From the NCBI GenBank assembly GCA_910585645.1, contig CAJUFP010000138.1, forward strand, positions 1 to 10,229: DNA of 10,229 nucleotides, in the 5' to 3' direction. Under the pieces are notes generated by a model. The model was not told the origin of the DNA and ran no database searches. It saw only the letters and a program-made list of their open reading frames with translations. Within the stretch, counting starts at the first letter, position 1. Every line of letters starts with the position of its first letter. Source of the stretch: an uncultured Hungatella sp. (GTDB lineage Bacteria; Bacillota; Clostridia; Lachnospirales; Lachnospiraceae). This document shows, in pieces, positions 1 to 7,091 of this stretch. Both the position numbers and the translations under genes were made by a program.

Positions 1-52
1 GCACGTCCGGTTCTGTGAGGGGCATACCCCGTAAGGGGTATGTCTACTCGAC
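1..52 (+). mobile_element. 3' end of a group II intron (partial domain V and domain VI)
   Basis: The first 13 bases, GCACGTCCGGTTC, match the 3' strand of the 34-nt catalytic domain V of bacterial group II introns; the 5' strand lies before the window. Domain VI follows: a hairpin with arms CATACCCC and GGGGTATG closed by a GTAA loop (positions 23-42), then TCTACTCGAC. The A at 46 sits in the usual bulged branch-point position, seven bases from a 3' splice site placed after AC at position 52, matching the family's terminal AY. The intron-encoded reverse transcriptase, if any, would lie upstream. The CTACTCGAC ending resembles chloroplast-like introns, but I would not assign the class on this alone. 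What follows at 53 is 3' exon DNA that leads into the regulator promoter. Confidence 0.8.
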
Positions 53-92
53 CCCATTTCCCGCAAAATCCAAAGGCGATCTCCCAGGTCTC

Positions 93-121
93 TTTACATC
101 CCGCCCCACTTGCGATATGAT
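93..121 (+). promoter_or_regulatory. Sigma-A type promoter of the RpiR regulator gene
   Basis: A -35 box TTTACA (93-98) and a -10 box TATGAT (116-121) are separated by exactly 17 bases, each matching five of six consensus positions. Transcription would begin near 128, giving a leader of about 44 bases before the ATG at 172. The promoter lies 40 bases beyond the intron end, so the intron insertion appears to have left it intact. Its position also argues against the in-frame TTG at 121 as a start codon, since that TTG overlaps the -10 box. Confidence 0.65.
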
Positions 122-171
122 TGAAAGAAAAGAGTCCCACAGCAACATATCACAGGAAGGCGGGAGAAAAC

Positions 172-1029
172 ATGTCAATCTTAAGTCAGTTAAAGGAAGA
201 ACAGCTTTTTACCAACGCGGAGCAGGTGGTGGTGCGCTACATTCTTAAGCATCCCAGGGCAGTGATAAACGCCACCATCGGGGAGATCGCGGAGGCGGCT
301 TACTCCTCCCCGTCCACCATCGGGCGGGTCTGCAAGAAAGTGGGGGTGGAGGGGTTTGCCCAGTTAAAGATCAAGCTGGCCACGGAGCTGGACCGGCTGA
401 TTGAGAATGAGAAGGCGGTGGACGTGATGCTGCCGGTGCATAAGGACGATGATGTGAGGGATTTCCCAAAGATCTTGTTTAACCTTCACCACCAGGCCCT
501 TCTGAACGCGTACCATTCCGTGGATATCCGCGTGGTGCAGAGGGTGGCCGAGGTTTTGTACCGGGCGGACTATGTGTATGTGCTGGGGTCCCAGCAGTCG
601 TTTATTCTTGCCCAGGATTTTCTGTGCAAGACCGCCAAGTTAGGGCTGCCGTTTTCCAATCCCTCCATGGTAGGATTTAACAACAATCTGTACCGTCAGC
701 GCAAGGCAAAGAGGCAGGCCGCGCTGATCATCTCCCAGTACGCCGACAGCCGGAAGGTGGGGCGGTGGGTGGACGACTTAAAGCACATCAAGAGCGAGAT
801 CTGCCTCCTCACCAGCAATGCCAAGAGTCCCAACATCTGGAAAGTCAATCACGCCATTATCGTTGAAAATGAGGAAGAGAGCGTGGGGAAGATCGGGAAT
901 TTTGCCTCCCGCACCGGCATGTCCTATGCTCTTGATATTCTGTATATGATGCTGTTTGTGAAAGATTACGATGAAAATCTGGAAAATATCCGGACGTTTT
1001 TAAAAGACAGGGAGAGGCCGGACTGGTGA
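172..1029 (+). CDS. MurR/RpiR family transcriptional regulator (HTH + SIS)
   Basis: This encodes a 285-residue protein with the usual length and two-domain plan of RpiR regulators. Residues 1-77 form the HTH_6 domain, with the typical segment IGEIAEAAYSSPSTIGRVCKK around 36-56. Residues about 120-260 form a SIS sugar-phosphate-binding domain; VYVLGSQQS (135-143) fits its first strand and phosphate loop, and SQYADSRKV (188-196) resembles the second loop. The start at 172 is chosen because the GGGAG at 162-166 is correctly spaced and a good promoter lies just upstream; an upstream in-frame TTG at 121 overlaps the -10 box. The gene runs the same way as the phosphoglucosidase and PTS genes that follow, so it most likely controls them in response to a sugar phosphate. 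Whether it represses or activates cannot be read from the sequence. Confidence 0.92.
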   Translation: MSILSQLKEEQLFTNAEQVVVRYILKHPRAVINATIGEIAEAAYSSPSTIGRVCKKVGVEGFAQLKIKLATELDRLIENEKAVDVMLPVHKDDDVRDFPKILFNLHHQALLNAYHSVDIRVVQRVAEVLYRADYVYVLGSQQSFILAQDFLCKTAKLGLPFSNPSMVGFNNNLYRQRKAKRQAALIISQYADSRKVGRWVDDLKHIKSEICLLTSNAKSPNIWKVNHAIIVENEEESVGKIGNFASRTGMSYALDILYMMLFVKDYDENLENIRTFLKDRERPDW

Positions 1030-1227
1030 CGGGGGAGGCGGATTCATGCTATGGCTGGAGTGCGGGTCTGGCTAACCGTGTTAAAGCGGTGTAACCGTTC
1101 AGGCAGGTCTGGGCGTTTACCGCGCTGACTGTATGAAACTGTAATGGCAGCAGGTATCCGGCCGGCGCGTAAGTGATTTTCATGGCCGGACGCGTAACGG
1201 TTCAAGGGTTATCTGAACTGTTAAAAA

Positions 1228-1244
1228 TCGGTAATAAATACCGA
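1228..1244 (+). promoter_or_regulatory. Candidate operator palindrome
   Basis: TCGGTA and TACCGA form a perfect 6-base inverted repeat around ATAAA. It ends 20 bases upstream of the putative -35 box of the sugar operon, a position suited to an activator or to a repressor that loops. The RpiR protein encoded just upstream is the obvious candidate ligand, but that link is inference. The site is short and AT-rich at its centre, so a chance match is possible. Confidence 0.4.
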
Positions 1245-1263
1245 AAATAGCCGCGAAAATCGG

Positions 1264-1293
1264 TTGACTTTAGGGAATGATTTCCATTATATC
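1264..1293 (+). promoter_or_regulatory. Probable promoter of the phosphoglucosidase-PTS operon
   Basis: TTGACT (1264-1269) matches five of six -35 positions. TATATC (1288-1293) is a weaker -10 box with an 18-base spacer. Transcription would start near 1300, giving a leader of roughly 75 bases before the ATG at 1374. The weak -10 box would fit a promoter needing activation, perhaps through the palindrome at 1228-1244. Confidence 0.45.
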
Positions 1294-1373
1294 TGTAAAT
1301 TCTTGCAAAATTGCCAAAATGATTTTATGGTAATGGTACAAAGAAATTACAGAAACCTAAGGAGGCAGGTACA

Positions 1374-2765
1374 ATGGAGAAAAAACCAATCAAAGTCGTT
1401 ACCATCGGCGGCGGCAGCAGCTACACACCAGAGCTTATGGAGGGTTTTATCAAGCGGTATGATGAGCTTCCCATTAAGGAGATCTGGCTGGTGGACATTG
1501 AGGACGGAAAGGAGAAGCTGGAGATCGTAGGCGCTATGGCCCAGAGGATGTGGGACGCCACGCCTTATGACGTGAAGGTGCATCTGACTCTGGACCGGAG
1601 GGAGGCCCTTCCGGGAGCTGACTTTGTTACCACCCAGTTTAGGGTCGGCCTGTTGAACGCCAGGATTAAGGACGAGAGAATCCCTCTTTCCCACGGCATG
1701 CAGGGCCAGGAGACCAACGGAGCGGGCGGCATGTTCAAGGCATTTCGAACCATTCCGGTGATTCTGGACATTGTAAAGGATATGAAGGAGCTGTGTCCTG
1801 ACGCCTGGCTGATCAACTTTACCAACCCGTCAGGAATGATCACCGAGACCATTATCAAGCACGGCGGCTGGAAGAAATGTATCGGTCTGTGCAACGTGCC
1901 TTTAGGATTCCTTCGGAGGGAGCCGGGGCTTATTGACACGCCGGAGGAGGAGCTGTTCCATCAGTTTGCGGGCCTGAACCATTTCCACTGGCATAAAGTC
2001 AGCGACAGCCAGGGGAGAGATCGGACGCCGGAGATTATTGCCAAGATGAATTCCGGGGACGACGGCACGCCGGCCAACATTTTCAAGGCCATGTTCCTTC
2101 CGGATCAGTTAAATCAGATGAACCTGATCCCCTGCGGTTACCACAGATATTACTATCTGCAGGATGAGATGTTAAAGCACAGCTTAGAGGAGTATGAGGG
2201 AATCGGAACCAGAGGCGAGCAGGTGAAGAAGACCGAGGCGGAACTGTTTGAGCTGTACAAGGATCCTAACTTAAACTACAAGCCGGAACAGCTCACCAAG
2301 AGAGGCGGAACCTACTACAGCGACGCTGCCTGCGAGTGCATCAACTCCATTTACAATGACAAGAGACAGATCATGATCGTCAGCACGGAGAACAAGGGCG
2401 CCATCGAGGATCTTCCCTACGACAGCATTGTGGAGGTTTCTTCCATGATCACGGCCAGAGGCGCGGTGCCCATTACCTGGGGCAAGTTTGAGTCTGCGGA
2501 GCGGGGCTGGGTTCAGGTGATGAAGGCTATGGAGGAGTGCGTGATCAAGGCTGCCATTACCGGTGATTACGGTCTGGCCCTTCAGGCGTTTTTACTGAAT
2601 CCGCTGGTAATCGGCGGCGGATGCGCCAAGAGTCTGCTGGATGAGATGCTGGTTGCCCATAAGAAGTACCTGCCTCAGTTCGCCGACAAGATTGCCCAGC
2701 TGGAGAAAGCGGGCGTTACGGTAAAGGATAAAGTGGTTTGCGATCTCATTGCGCAGGGATTATAA
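1374..2765 (+). CDS. 6-phospho-beta-glucosidase, glycoside hydrolase family 4 (CelF/ChbF-like)
   Basis: The product (463 aa, normal family length) is a GH4 enzyme, which cleaves phosphorylated disaccharides in the cytoplasm by an NAD- and Mn2+-dependent redox/elimination mechanism. The N-terminal Rossmann loop is GGGSSYTPEL (12-21). The sequence DERIPLSHGMQGQETNGAGG (100-119) is close to ChbF/CelF and 6-phospho-beta-glucosidases. TNPSG lies at 150-154. The metal ligands are expected to be Cys173 in GLCNVP and His203 in GLNHFHW, and Tyr256 in IPCGYHRYYY fits the catalytic base. AAGGAGG at 1359-1365 precedes the ATG by eight bases. The EIIC gene starts 27 bases downstream, which points to uptake and hydrolysis of one substrate. 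Cellobiose-, diacetylchitobiose- or other beta-glucoside-phosphate cannot be told apart here; an alpha-specific enzyme is less likely from motif similarity. Confidence 0.93.
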   Translation: MEKKPIKVVTIGGGSSYTPELMEGFIKRYDELPIKEIWLVDIEDGKEKLEIVGAMAQRMWDATPYDVKVHLTLDRREALPGADFVTTQFRVGLLNARIKDERIPLSHGMQGQETNGAGGMFKAFRTIPVILDIVKDMKELCPDAWLINFTNPSGMITETIIKHGGWKKCIGLCNVPLGFLRREPGLIDTPEEELFHQFAGLNHFHWHKVSDSQGRDRTPEIIAKMNSGDDGTPANIFKAMFLPDQLNQMNLIPCGYHRYYYLQDEMLKHSLEEYEGIGTRGEQVKKTEAELFELYKDPNLNYKPEQLTKRGGTYYSDAACECINSIYNDKRQIMIVSTENKGAIEDLPYDSIVEVSSMITARGAVPITWGKFESAERGWVQVMKAMEECVIKAAITGDYGLALQAFLLNPLVIGGGCAKSLLDEMLVAHKKYLPQFADKIAQLEKAGVTVKDKVVCDLIAQGL

Positions 2766-2792
2766 GCAGGAAGGCCGACAGGGGGTGGAATT

Positions 2793-4118
2793 ATGACAGA
2801 AAAAATTATGAACGGGCTTCTTGTGTTTGCAGCAAAACTTTCCAGCCAGAGACATCTCTCTGCCATCCGAAACGGGTTTAGTTCCCTGCTTCCCGTGGTT
2901 GTTACGGGCGCGTTTTGTACCTTGATTTCCAACGTGGTGTGTAATGTGCGGCCTGGATACATATCTCTTGCCAATGTGCCCGGCATGAGCTGGCTTGCCA
3001 GTCTGAACCCGGTGTTTACGGCTGCCAACTACGGCACCATGAGCTTTATTACCATTGGAATCGTGATTTTGATTGCCTTAGGGCTTGGGGAGAGCTACGG
3101 AGTTAAGGATTATGCCCTGGCTCCGGTGGCCCTGGGAGCTTATATTTCCCTGTGTCTGACCAGCGCGGAGGTAGAGTGCGCGGCGGCAGAGGGAGGGATT
3201 CATGAGGTGGCCAATGTATTGGCGGCCAGTTTTACCGACGCCAAGGGGCTGTTCGTTGGACTGATCACGGCGCTGTGCGCTACGGAGCTGTACTGCCGTC
3301 TGGTTCAGAGCGGAAAGCTGGAGATCAAGCTTCCCGAGGGAGTGCCCTCCAACGTGGCCAGGTCCTTTACGGTATTGTTCCCGTCCTGTATTACGATTCT
3401 GGCGGTTTCCCTGGTGGGATTCGTGTTTAACAAGATTACGGGAATGACCATATTCGTGGCGATTACCACGTTTATCCAGGCGCCTCTGATGAACATCCTT
3501 ACAGGTCTGCCGGGATATCTGTTCCTGATTTTTATGAGTACGGTGCTGTGGACCTTTGGTATTCACGGAACCCAGACCCTGAGCGCGATTTACTCACCCA
3601 TTCTTTTGGCGGCTTATGCGGAGAATGAGGCGGCTTACGCGGCGGGAACGGCAGTGCCCAACATTATCTGTTCTCCGTTTATGTCCTGCTTTTCCATTAT
3701 CACGGGAGCCGGAATCACAGGGGGACTGCTGATTGCCATTATGCTGTTCTCCAAGAGGGATGATTATCGGGCTATCGCTAAGATTGCCATTCCCTGCGCG
3801 ATTTTCAATATCAACGAGCCGGTTACGTTCGGTCTTCCCATTGTATTGAACCCGCTGCTTGCCATTCCGTTTATGATCGCGCCGGCAGCGTCGGCAACCT
3901 TTGCTTACTTTATGACCTCTATCGGTTTTTGCGGGAAAATGGTGGTGAACTCTCCATGGACCACGCCTCCGGTGCTTATGGGCTTCCTGTCGTCAGGAGG
4001 CTCCATCGGGGCGGCTATTACGCAGCTTTTGTGCATCCTTATCGCGGCGGTTATCTACACGCCTTTTGTGCTGGCTGCCAATCATCAGAAGCCGGTTGAG
4101 GAGGAGGAAGAGGCGTAA
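2793..4118 (+). CDS. PTS lactose/cellobiose-family EIIC permease
   Basis: This 441-residue, highly hydrophobic protein is the membrane transport subunit of a phosphotransferase system. Family hallmarks are visible: FGIHGTQ around 255-261, with His258, and FNINEPVTFGLPIVLNP around 338-354, with Glu342; in the ChbC-type structure the corresponding His and Glu contact the sugar. WTTPPVLMG occurs near the C-terminus, and the tail ends in an acidic run of glutamates. I count about ten membrane segments. GGGGGTGG at 2781-2788 is the ribosome binding site. The 27-base gap to the GH4 gene indicates one transcript. No EIIA or EIIB domain is fused to it and none is encoded in the window, so it must use phosphocarriers from elsewhere. 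Substrate specificity is likely a beta-linked disaccharide, from family membership and context. Confidence 0.92.
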   Translation: MTEKIMNGLLVFAAKLSSQRHLSAIRNGFSSLLPVVVTGAFCTLISNVVCNVRPGYISLANVPGMSWLASLNPVFTAANYGTMSFITIGIVILIALGLGESYGVKDYALAPVALGAYISLCLTSAEVECAAAEGGIHEVANVLAASFTDAKGLFVGLITALCATELYCRLVQSGKLEIKLPEGVPSNVARSFTVLFPSCITILAVSLVGFVFNKITGMTIFVAITTFIQAPLMNILTGLPGYLFLIFMSTVLWTFGIHGTQTLSAIYSPILLAAYAENEAAYAAGTAVPNIICSPFMSCFSIITGAGITGGLLIAIMLFSKRDDYRAIAKIAIPCAIFNINEPVTFGLPIVLNPLLAIPFMIAPAASATFAYFMTSIGFCGKMVVNSPWTTPPVLMGFLSSGGSIGAAITQLLCILIAAVIYTPFVLAANHQKPVEEEEEA

Positions 4119-4156
4119 TGCCTTAGGATTTAAGGATAACCATATATAGATTAGAG

Positions 4157-4200
4157 ATACCGGCCAGGACGTGGGGGGAGTTGTCCTGGCCGGTATTTTT
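4157..4200 (+). terminator. Rho-independent terminator of the sugar operon
   Basis: A perfect 14-base stem, ATACCGGCCAGGAC (4157-4170) pairing with GTCCTGGCCGGTAT (4183-4196), encloses a 12-base loop and is followed by TTTT. It lies 38 bases beyond the EIIC stop codon and separates the sugar operon from the next transcription unit. Confidence 0.9.
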
Positions 4201-4240
4201 GTCTGTGGGAGGGCGGGTATGCTTTTTGCTTCCCAAATCC

Positions 4241-4269
4241 TTCAAAAGGGTGTATACTGTCTGTATACC
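4241..4269 (+). promoter_or_regulatory. Promoter overlapping a GTATAC palindrome (likely repressor operator)
   Basis: GTATAC-TGTCT-GTATAC (4252-4268) is a perfect inverted repeat. A third GTATAC occurs at 4303-4308, just inside the next gene. A plausible promoter uses TTCAAA (4241-4246) and TATACC (4264-4269) with a 17-base spacer, so the palindrome covers the spacer and the -10 box. A bound protein would block RNA polymerase, which suggests repression. TGTATAC-type half sites are seen with several GntR-family repressors, but no candidate regulator is encoded nearby. Confidence 0.5.
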
Positions 4270-4294
4270 ACACAAGAAGGGAGTGTCCGGGCAG

Positions 4295-5035
4295 GTGAAT
4301 AAGTATACAAAGCTTTTTGGGGCCAACGCCGCGTTCGCGGCTGTTATGGTGTGCCTTTTTTCCCCGGGGCTTGTGGGGCTGTCGCCTTTTGCCGCCAACG
4401 CGGCTGTGGCGGCGGCAGCGATCGCCGTGGGCGCGGTGGCGGTTCCGTCTTTTGTGATGATGAACCGGGCGCTTTTGGCGGAGAAGAAAGAGGAGCTTGT
4501 CAGGGTAAATGAGGAGGAGGCGGGCAGGAAGGCCGCGGACCTTTTGAGGCGGTACGCTTCCAGCAAGGTTCTGGGAGGGATCGCCCGGTCGGCAGCGGAC
4601 CAGGGGGAGCGGATGGAGAAGCAGTCCTCCAATTTTGAGGCCCTGGTGGTCCGCAGGTTTGGCCGCGGAACCCTGAGCTATGAGAAGTTTATGGGAGTGA
4701 TCCGTTGCGCCGGGGAGGCTCTGGAAAAGGGGATTGTCAGGATCGCCAACAAGATGGTGATCTTTGATGAGGGGGAGTATGGGAAGCTAAGTTCCGGGGA
4801 GTACAAACTGGACGATATTCCGGACCAGATCCAGGAGGAGAAGCGGAAGCTTTATGAGGAGAATCTGGAGGATATGCGCTCTGTCCTGGAGAAAAATGAG
4901 AAGGTGCTTCTGGAAGTGGATCTTTTGATGGCGGAGATGGCGGAGATGGATTACACGGAGCAGGATATCGACGGCGTGGCCGACCAGATCCGGGAGCTTT
5001 TGGGGCAGCTGGAGTATTACAGTCAGGACGGGTGA
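4295..5035 (+). CDS. Uncharacterised protein: two-TM hairpin plus cytoplasmic coiled coil, first gene of the TelA cluster
   Basis: About 246 residues from the GTG at 4295; another in-frame GTG at 4283 is possible. An earlier in-frame TTG at 4181 is rejected because it lies inside the upstream terminator. The N-terminal part has two hydrophobic, alanine-rich segments (about residues 8-27 and 32-54) separated by a short proline-containing turn, then a charged switch (RALLAEKKEELVRV). The rest is mostly helical and rich in Glu, Lys and Met, with likely coiled coil over the last 90 residues (QEEKRKLYEENLEDMRSVLE onward). I see no catalytic motif. By order of genes it occupies the slot often held by XpaC-like proteins beside TelA, but I cannot see a clear XpaC signature, so that is inference from context only. 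The next gene follows after 82 bases. Confidence 0.75.
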   Translation: MNKYTKLFGANAAFAAVMVCLFSPGLVGLSPFAANAAVAAAAIAVGAVAVPSFVMMNRALLAEKKEELVRVNEEEAGRKAADLLRRYASSKVLGGIARSAADQGERMEKQSSNFEALVVRRFGRGTLSYEKFMGVIRCAGEALEKGIVRIANKMVIFDEGEYGKLSSGEYKLDDIPDQIQEEKRKLYEENLEDMRSVLEKNEKVLLEVDLLMAEMAEMDYTEQDIDGVADQIRELLGQLEYYSQDG

Positions 5036-5117
5036 GAGCGCCGTCAAAAGGGAGCCGCCGGATGAGCAGCGCCGCTGTCCTGGAAAATCCCGATGAGAGG
5101 CAGAAGGAGGAGAGACG

Positions 5118-6803
5118 ATGAAAAGCAGCAAAAAACAGGCAGTTATTATCGCGGCCATGGGTCTTGTGGTGTTTGCGACCGCCTTTGGGGGGATCATGCT
5201 TACGAGAAACGTGGGAAAGTCCTCAAAAACCGTCAGCACGGAGTCCGCGGTGGCCGCCATTGAAAAATATATGAAAAAGATCGCTCCCAGAGTGGCGGAT
5301 CCGGTCAAGTCCCCGGTGGAGCTGGCGGCAGGCGACGTGGACGAGCTGCCGGATATTGACACCAACCAGATCACGGTGAAGCCTGTTACGTCCCTGTACG
5401 CGGAGATCTTTTCCACGTCGGAGAAATGCGGGCCGGGAAAGGACGGATGGATCAATGAGGTGGCAGAGGCCTTTAATGAAGCCGGTTTTCAGGTAGACGG
5501 CAAGCCGGTTTCGGTCATGATCCGGAACGTGGCGTCAGGCCTTGGCATGGATTACATCCGCGCCGGCAAATATATCCCGGACGGATACACCCCTTCTAAT
5601 GATTTCTGGGGCAGAATGCTCCTTGCCGACGGGGTGCCCATGGAGGTGGTGGAGGAGAGTCTGGTGGAGAATACGGCGGGGATCCTGCTTTCCAAGGACA
5701 CCCAGAAAAAGCTGGTGGAAACTTACGGAGCCATCAACTTAAAGACCATTGTGGACGCCACGGCGGGCGGGGAGTTTGCCATGGGGTACACCAACCCCTA
5801 CGCCTCGGCCACAGGCCTTAATTTTCTTATCTCCACCCTCCAGACCTACAGCGCCCGCAATCCTTTGGATCAGGAGGCGGTGGAGGGGTTCCAGTCTTTC
5901 CAGGCCAATGTGCCTTTTGTGGCCTACACCACCCTGCAGATGCGGGACGCGGCGGAGACAGGGACCCTGGACGGGTTTGTGATGGAGTACCAGACTTACA
6001 TCAATGACCCGGAGCTGGTCAGAAAGTATGAGTTTACGCCCTTTGGGTTTATACACACCAACCCTCTGTACACCACGAAGGGCGTGGAGGAGGACAAGCG
6101 CAGGATCCTGGAACTTTTCGCGGAGTTTGCCAGGGGGGAGGAGAGCCGGGCTTTGGCCAGGGAGTACGGATTTGATCACGATCTTGGGTATACGGTGGAG
6201 CAGGGGGAGGTGGATGGTGCTACCCTTTTAAACGCCCAGGAGCTGTGGAAAAAGGAGAAGGACAGCGGCAAGCCTATTTTGGCGGTGTTTGTGGCCGACG
6301 TGTCCGGCTCCATGAACGGGGAGCCCTTAAATTCCTTAAAGACATCCCTGATCAACGGTATGCGCTACATCAACACTGCCAACTATGTAGGGCTGGTGTC
6401 CTACTCGGACGACGTGGTGATCAATGTGCCGGTGGGGGAGTTTAATTTAAATCACCAGTCCGCCTTTAAGGGGGCTGTGGAGAATCTCACCGCCTCGGGA
6501 GGCACAGCCACCTTTGACGGGATCATCGTGGCGGCTGACATGCTGATCAAGGCGGCGAAGGAGTACCCGGAGGCAAAGATGATGATGTTTGTCCTGTCCG
6601 ACGGGGAGACCAACCGGGGGTACGCCTTAAAGGACATTGAGGAGCCGATAGACGCCCTGAACATTCCCATCTACACCATTGGGTACAATGCGGATATCCC
6701 GGCTCTTGAGAGCATTTCCGCCATCAACGAGGCGGCAAATATCAATGCGGATTCCGATGATGTGGTCTATAAATTAAAGAATCTGTTTAATTCCAGCCTG
6801 TAG
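5118..6803 (+). CDS. Membrane-anchored solute-binding-like/VWA domain fusion protein
   Basis: A 561-residue protein. Residues 1-6 are basic and 7-29 form one hydrophobic segment without a lipobox cysteine, so it is probably a signal anchor with the rest outside the cell. Residues about 90-370 resemble a bacterial extracellular solute-binding fold (segments such as GYTNPYASATGLNFL, 223-237, and ELFAEFARGEESRALAREYG, 332-351). Residues about 385-561 are a VWA domain with a complete MIDAS metal site: DVSGS (394-398), GGTAT (461-465) and SDGE (494-497). AAGGAGG just upstream supports the ATG. No ABC transporter membrane or ATPase gene is nearby, so the binding domain probably senses or presents a ligand rather than feeding transport. 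Such fusions are known as hypothetical proteins beside TelA; their ligand is unknown. The C-terminus ends on TAG just before a repeat array. Confidence 0.85.
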   Translation: MKSSKKQAVIIAAMGLVVFATAFGGIMLTRNVGKSSKTVSTESAVAAIEKYMKKIAPRVADPVKSPVELAAGDVDELPDIDTNQITVKPVTSLYAEIFSTSEKCGPGKDGWINEVAEAFNEAGFQVDGKPVSVMIRNVASGLGMDYIRAGKYIPDGYTPSNDFWGRMLLADGVPMEVVEESLVENTAGILLSKDTQKKLVETYGAINLKTIVDATAGGEFAMGYTNPYASATGLNFLISTLQTYSARNPLDQEAVEGFQSFQANVPFVAYTTLQMRDAAETGTLDGFVMEYQTYINDPELVRKYEFTPFGFIHTNPLYTTKGVEEDKRRILELFAEFARGEESRALAREYGFDHDLGYTVEQGEVDGATLLNAQELWKKEKDSGKPILAVFVADVSGSMNGEPLNSLKTSLINGMRYINTANYVGLVSYSDDVVINVPVGEFNLNHQSAFKGAVENLTASGGTATFDGIIVAADMLIKAAKEYPEAKMMMFVLSDGETNRGYALKDIEEPIDALNIPIYTIGYNADIPALESISAINEAANINADSDDVVYKLKNLFNSSL

Positions 6804-6813
6804 GGCAGGAGAC

Positions 6814-7047
6814 GGGAGTTTTGGGAGGCGGCGCCCGGGCAGAGCGGGAGACGGGAGTTTTGGGAGGCGGCGCTTGGGCAGGGCAGAAGGCGGGAGTTTT
6901 TCGGGGCGGCGCCTGGGGAGAGCGGAAGACGGGAGTTTTTCGGGGCGGCGTCTGGGCAGAGCAGAAGGCGGGAGTTTTTCGGTGCGGCACCCGGGCGGAG
7001 CAGAAGGCGGGAGTTTTGCGGTGCGGCGCCAGGGCCAGGGCCGGAGG
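6814..7047 (+). repeat. 39-bp tandem repeat array, six units
   Basis: Units begin with GGGAGTTTT at 6814, 6853, 6892, 6931, 6970 and 7009, an exact 39-base period each time. Each carries GGGAGTTTT, then a G-rich GGNGCGGCGCC-like block, then GGGCAGAGC and a purine-rich end (GGAGAC or GAAGGC). Units 3-5 share TTTTTCGG, while units 1 and 2 have TTTTGGGAGG; the last unit decays into GC-rich sequence. The units abut with no spacers, so this is not a CRISPR array. It fills most of the 288 bases between the VWA gene and telA. Since 39 is a multiple of three and the unit is GC-rich, several reading frames stay open through it by default. Confidence 0.92.
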
Positions 7048-7091
7048 CCGGCGTCCCGCCTAAAGAATTTAAGTGAAGAGGAGAATACGGT

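Larger units (their letters stand above)
1030..1373 (+). other. Non-coding control region upstream of the sugar operon
   Basis: These 344 bases have no supportable gene. They contain several short repeats: TAACCGT at 1073-1079 and again at 1092-1098; AACCGTT at 1093-1099 with its inverted copy AACGGTT at 1196-1202; GGCCGGCGCGTAA at 1160-1172 repeated with one inserted base at 1184-1197; and an inverted pair TCCGGCC (1157-1163) and GGCCGGA (1184-1190). A perfect operator-like palindrome and a promoter follow (listed separately). The first part is GC-rich; the last 150 bases, around the promoter, are AT-rich. No rho-independent terminator for the regulator is apparent, so read-through into the operon is possible. 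Confidence 0.6.

Noticed and set aside
121..171. TTG at 121 as start of the RpiR gene, adding 17 residues
   Set aside because: It overlaps the -10 box of a good promoter, and the ATG at 172 has a well-placed ribosome binding site and matches the family's N-terminus.
15..248. Small protein over the intron end and exon junction
   Set aside because: It overlaps the structured intron domain VI, the promoter and the regulator in another frame, and has no family match.
1090..1103. Catabolite repression (cre) site TGTAACCGTTCAGG
   Set aside because: It matches most of the consensus, but the final conserved CA is GG, and the match may only reflect the local AACCGTT repeat.
4181..4294. TTG at 4181 as start of the two-TM protein
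   Set aside because: It lies inside the terminator stem of the sugar operon and upstream of the likely promoter.
6814..7047. CRISPR array
   Set aside because: The units are contiguous and diverged, without unique spacers, and no cas genes are nearby.
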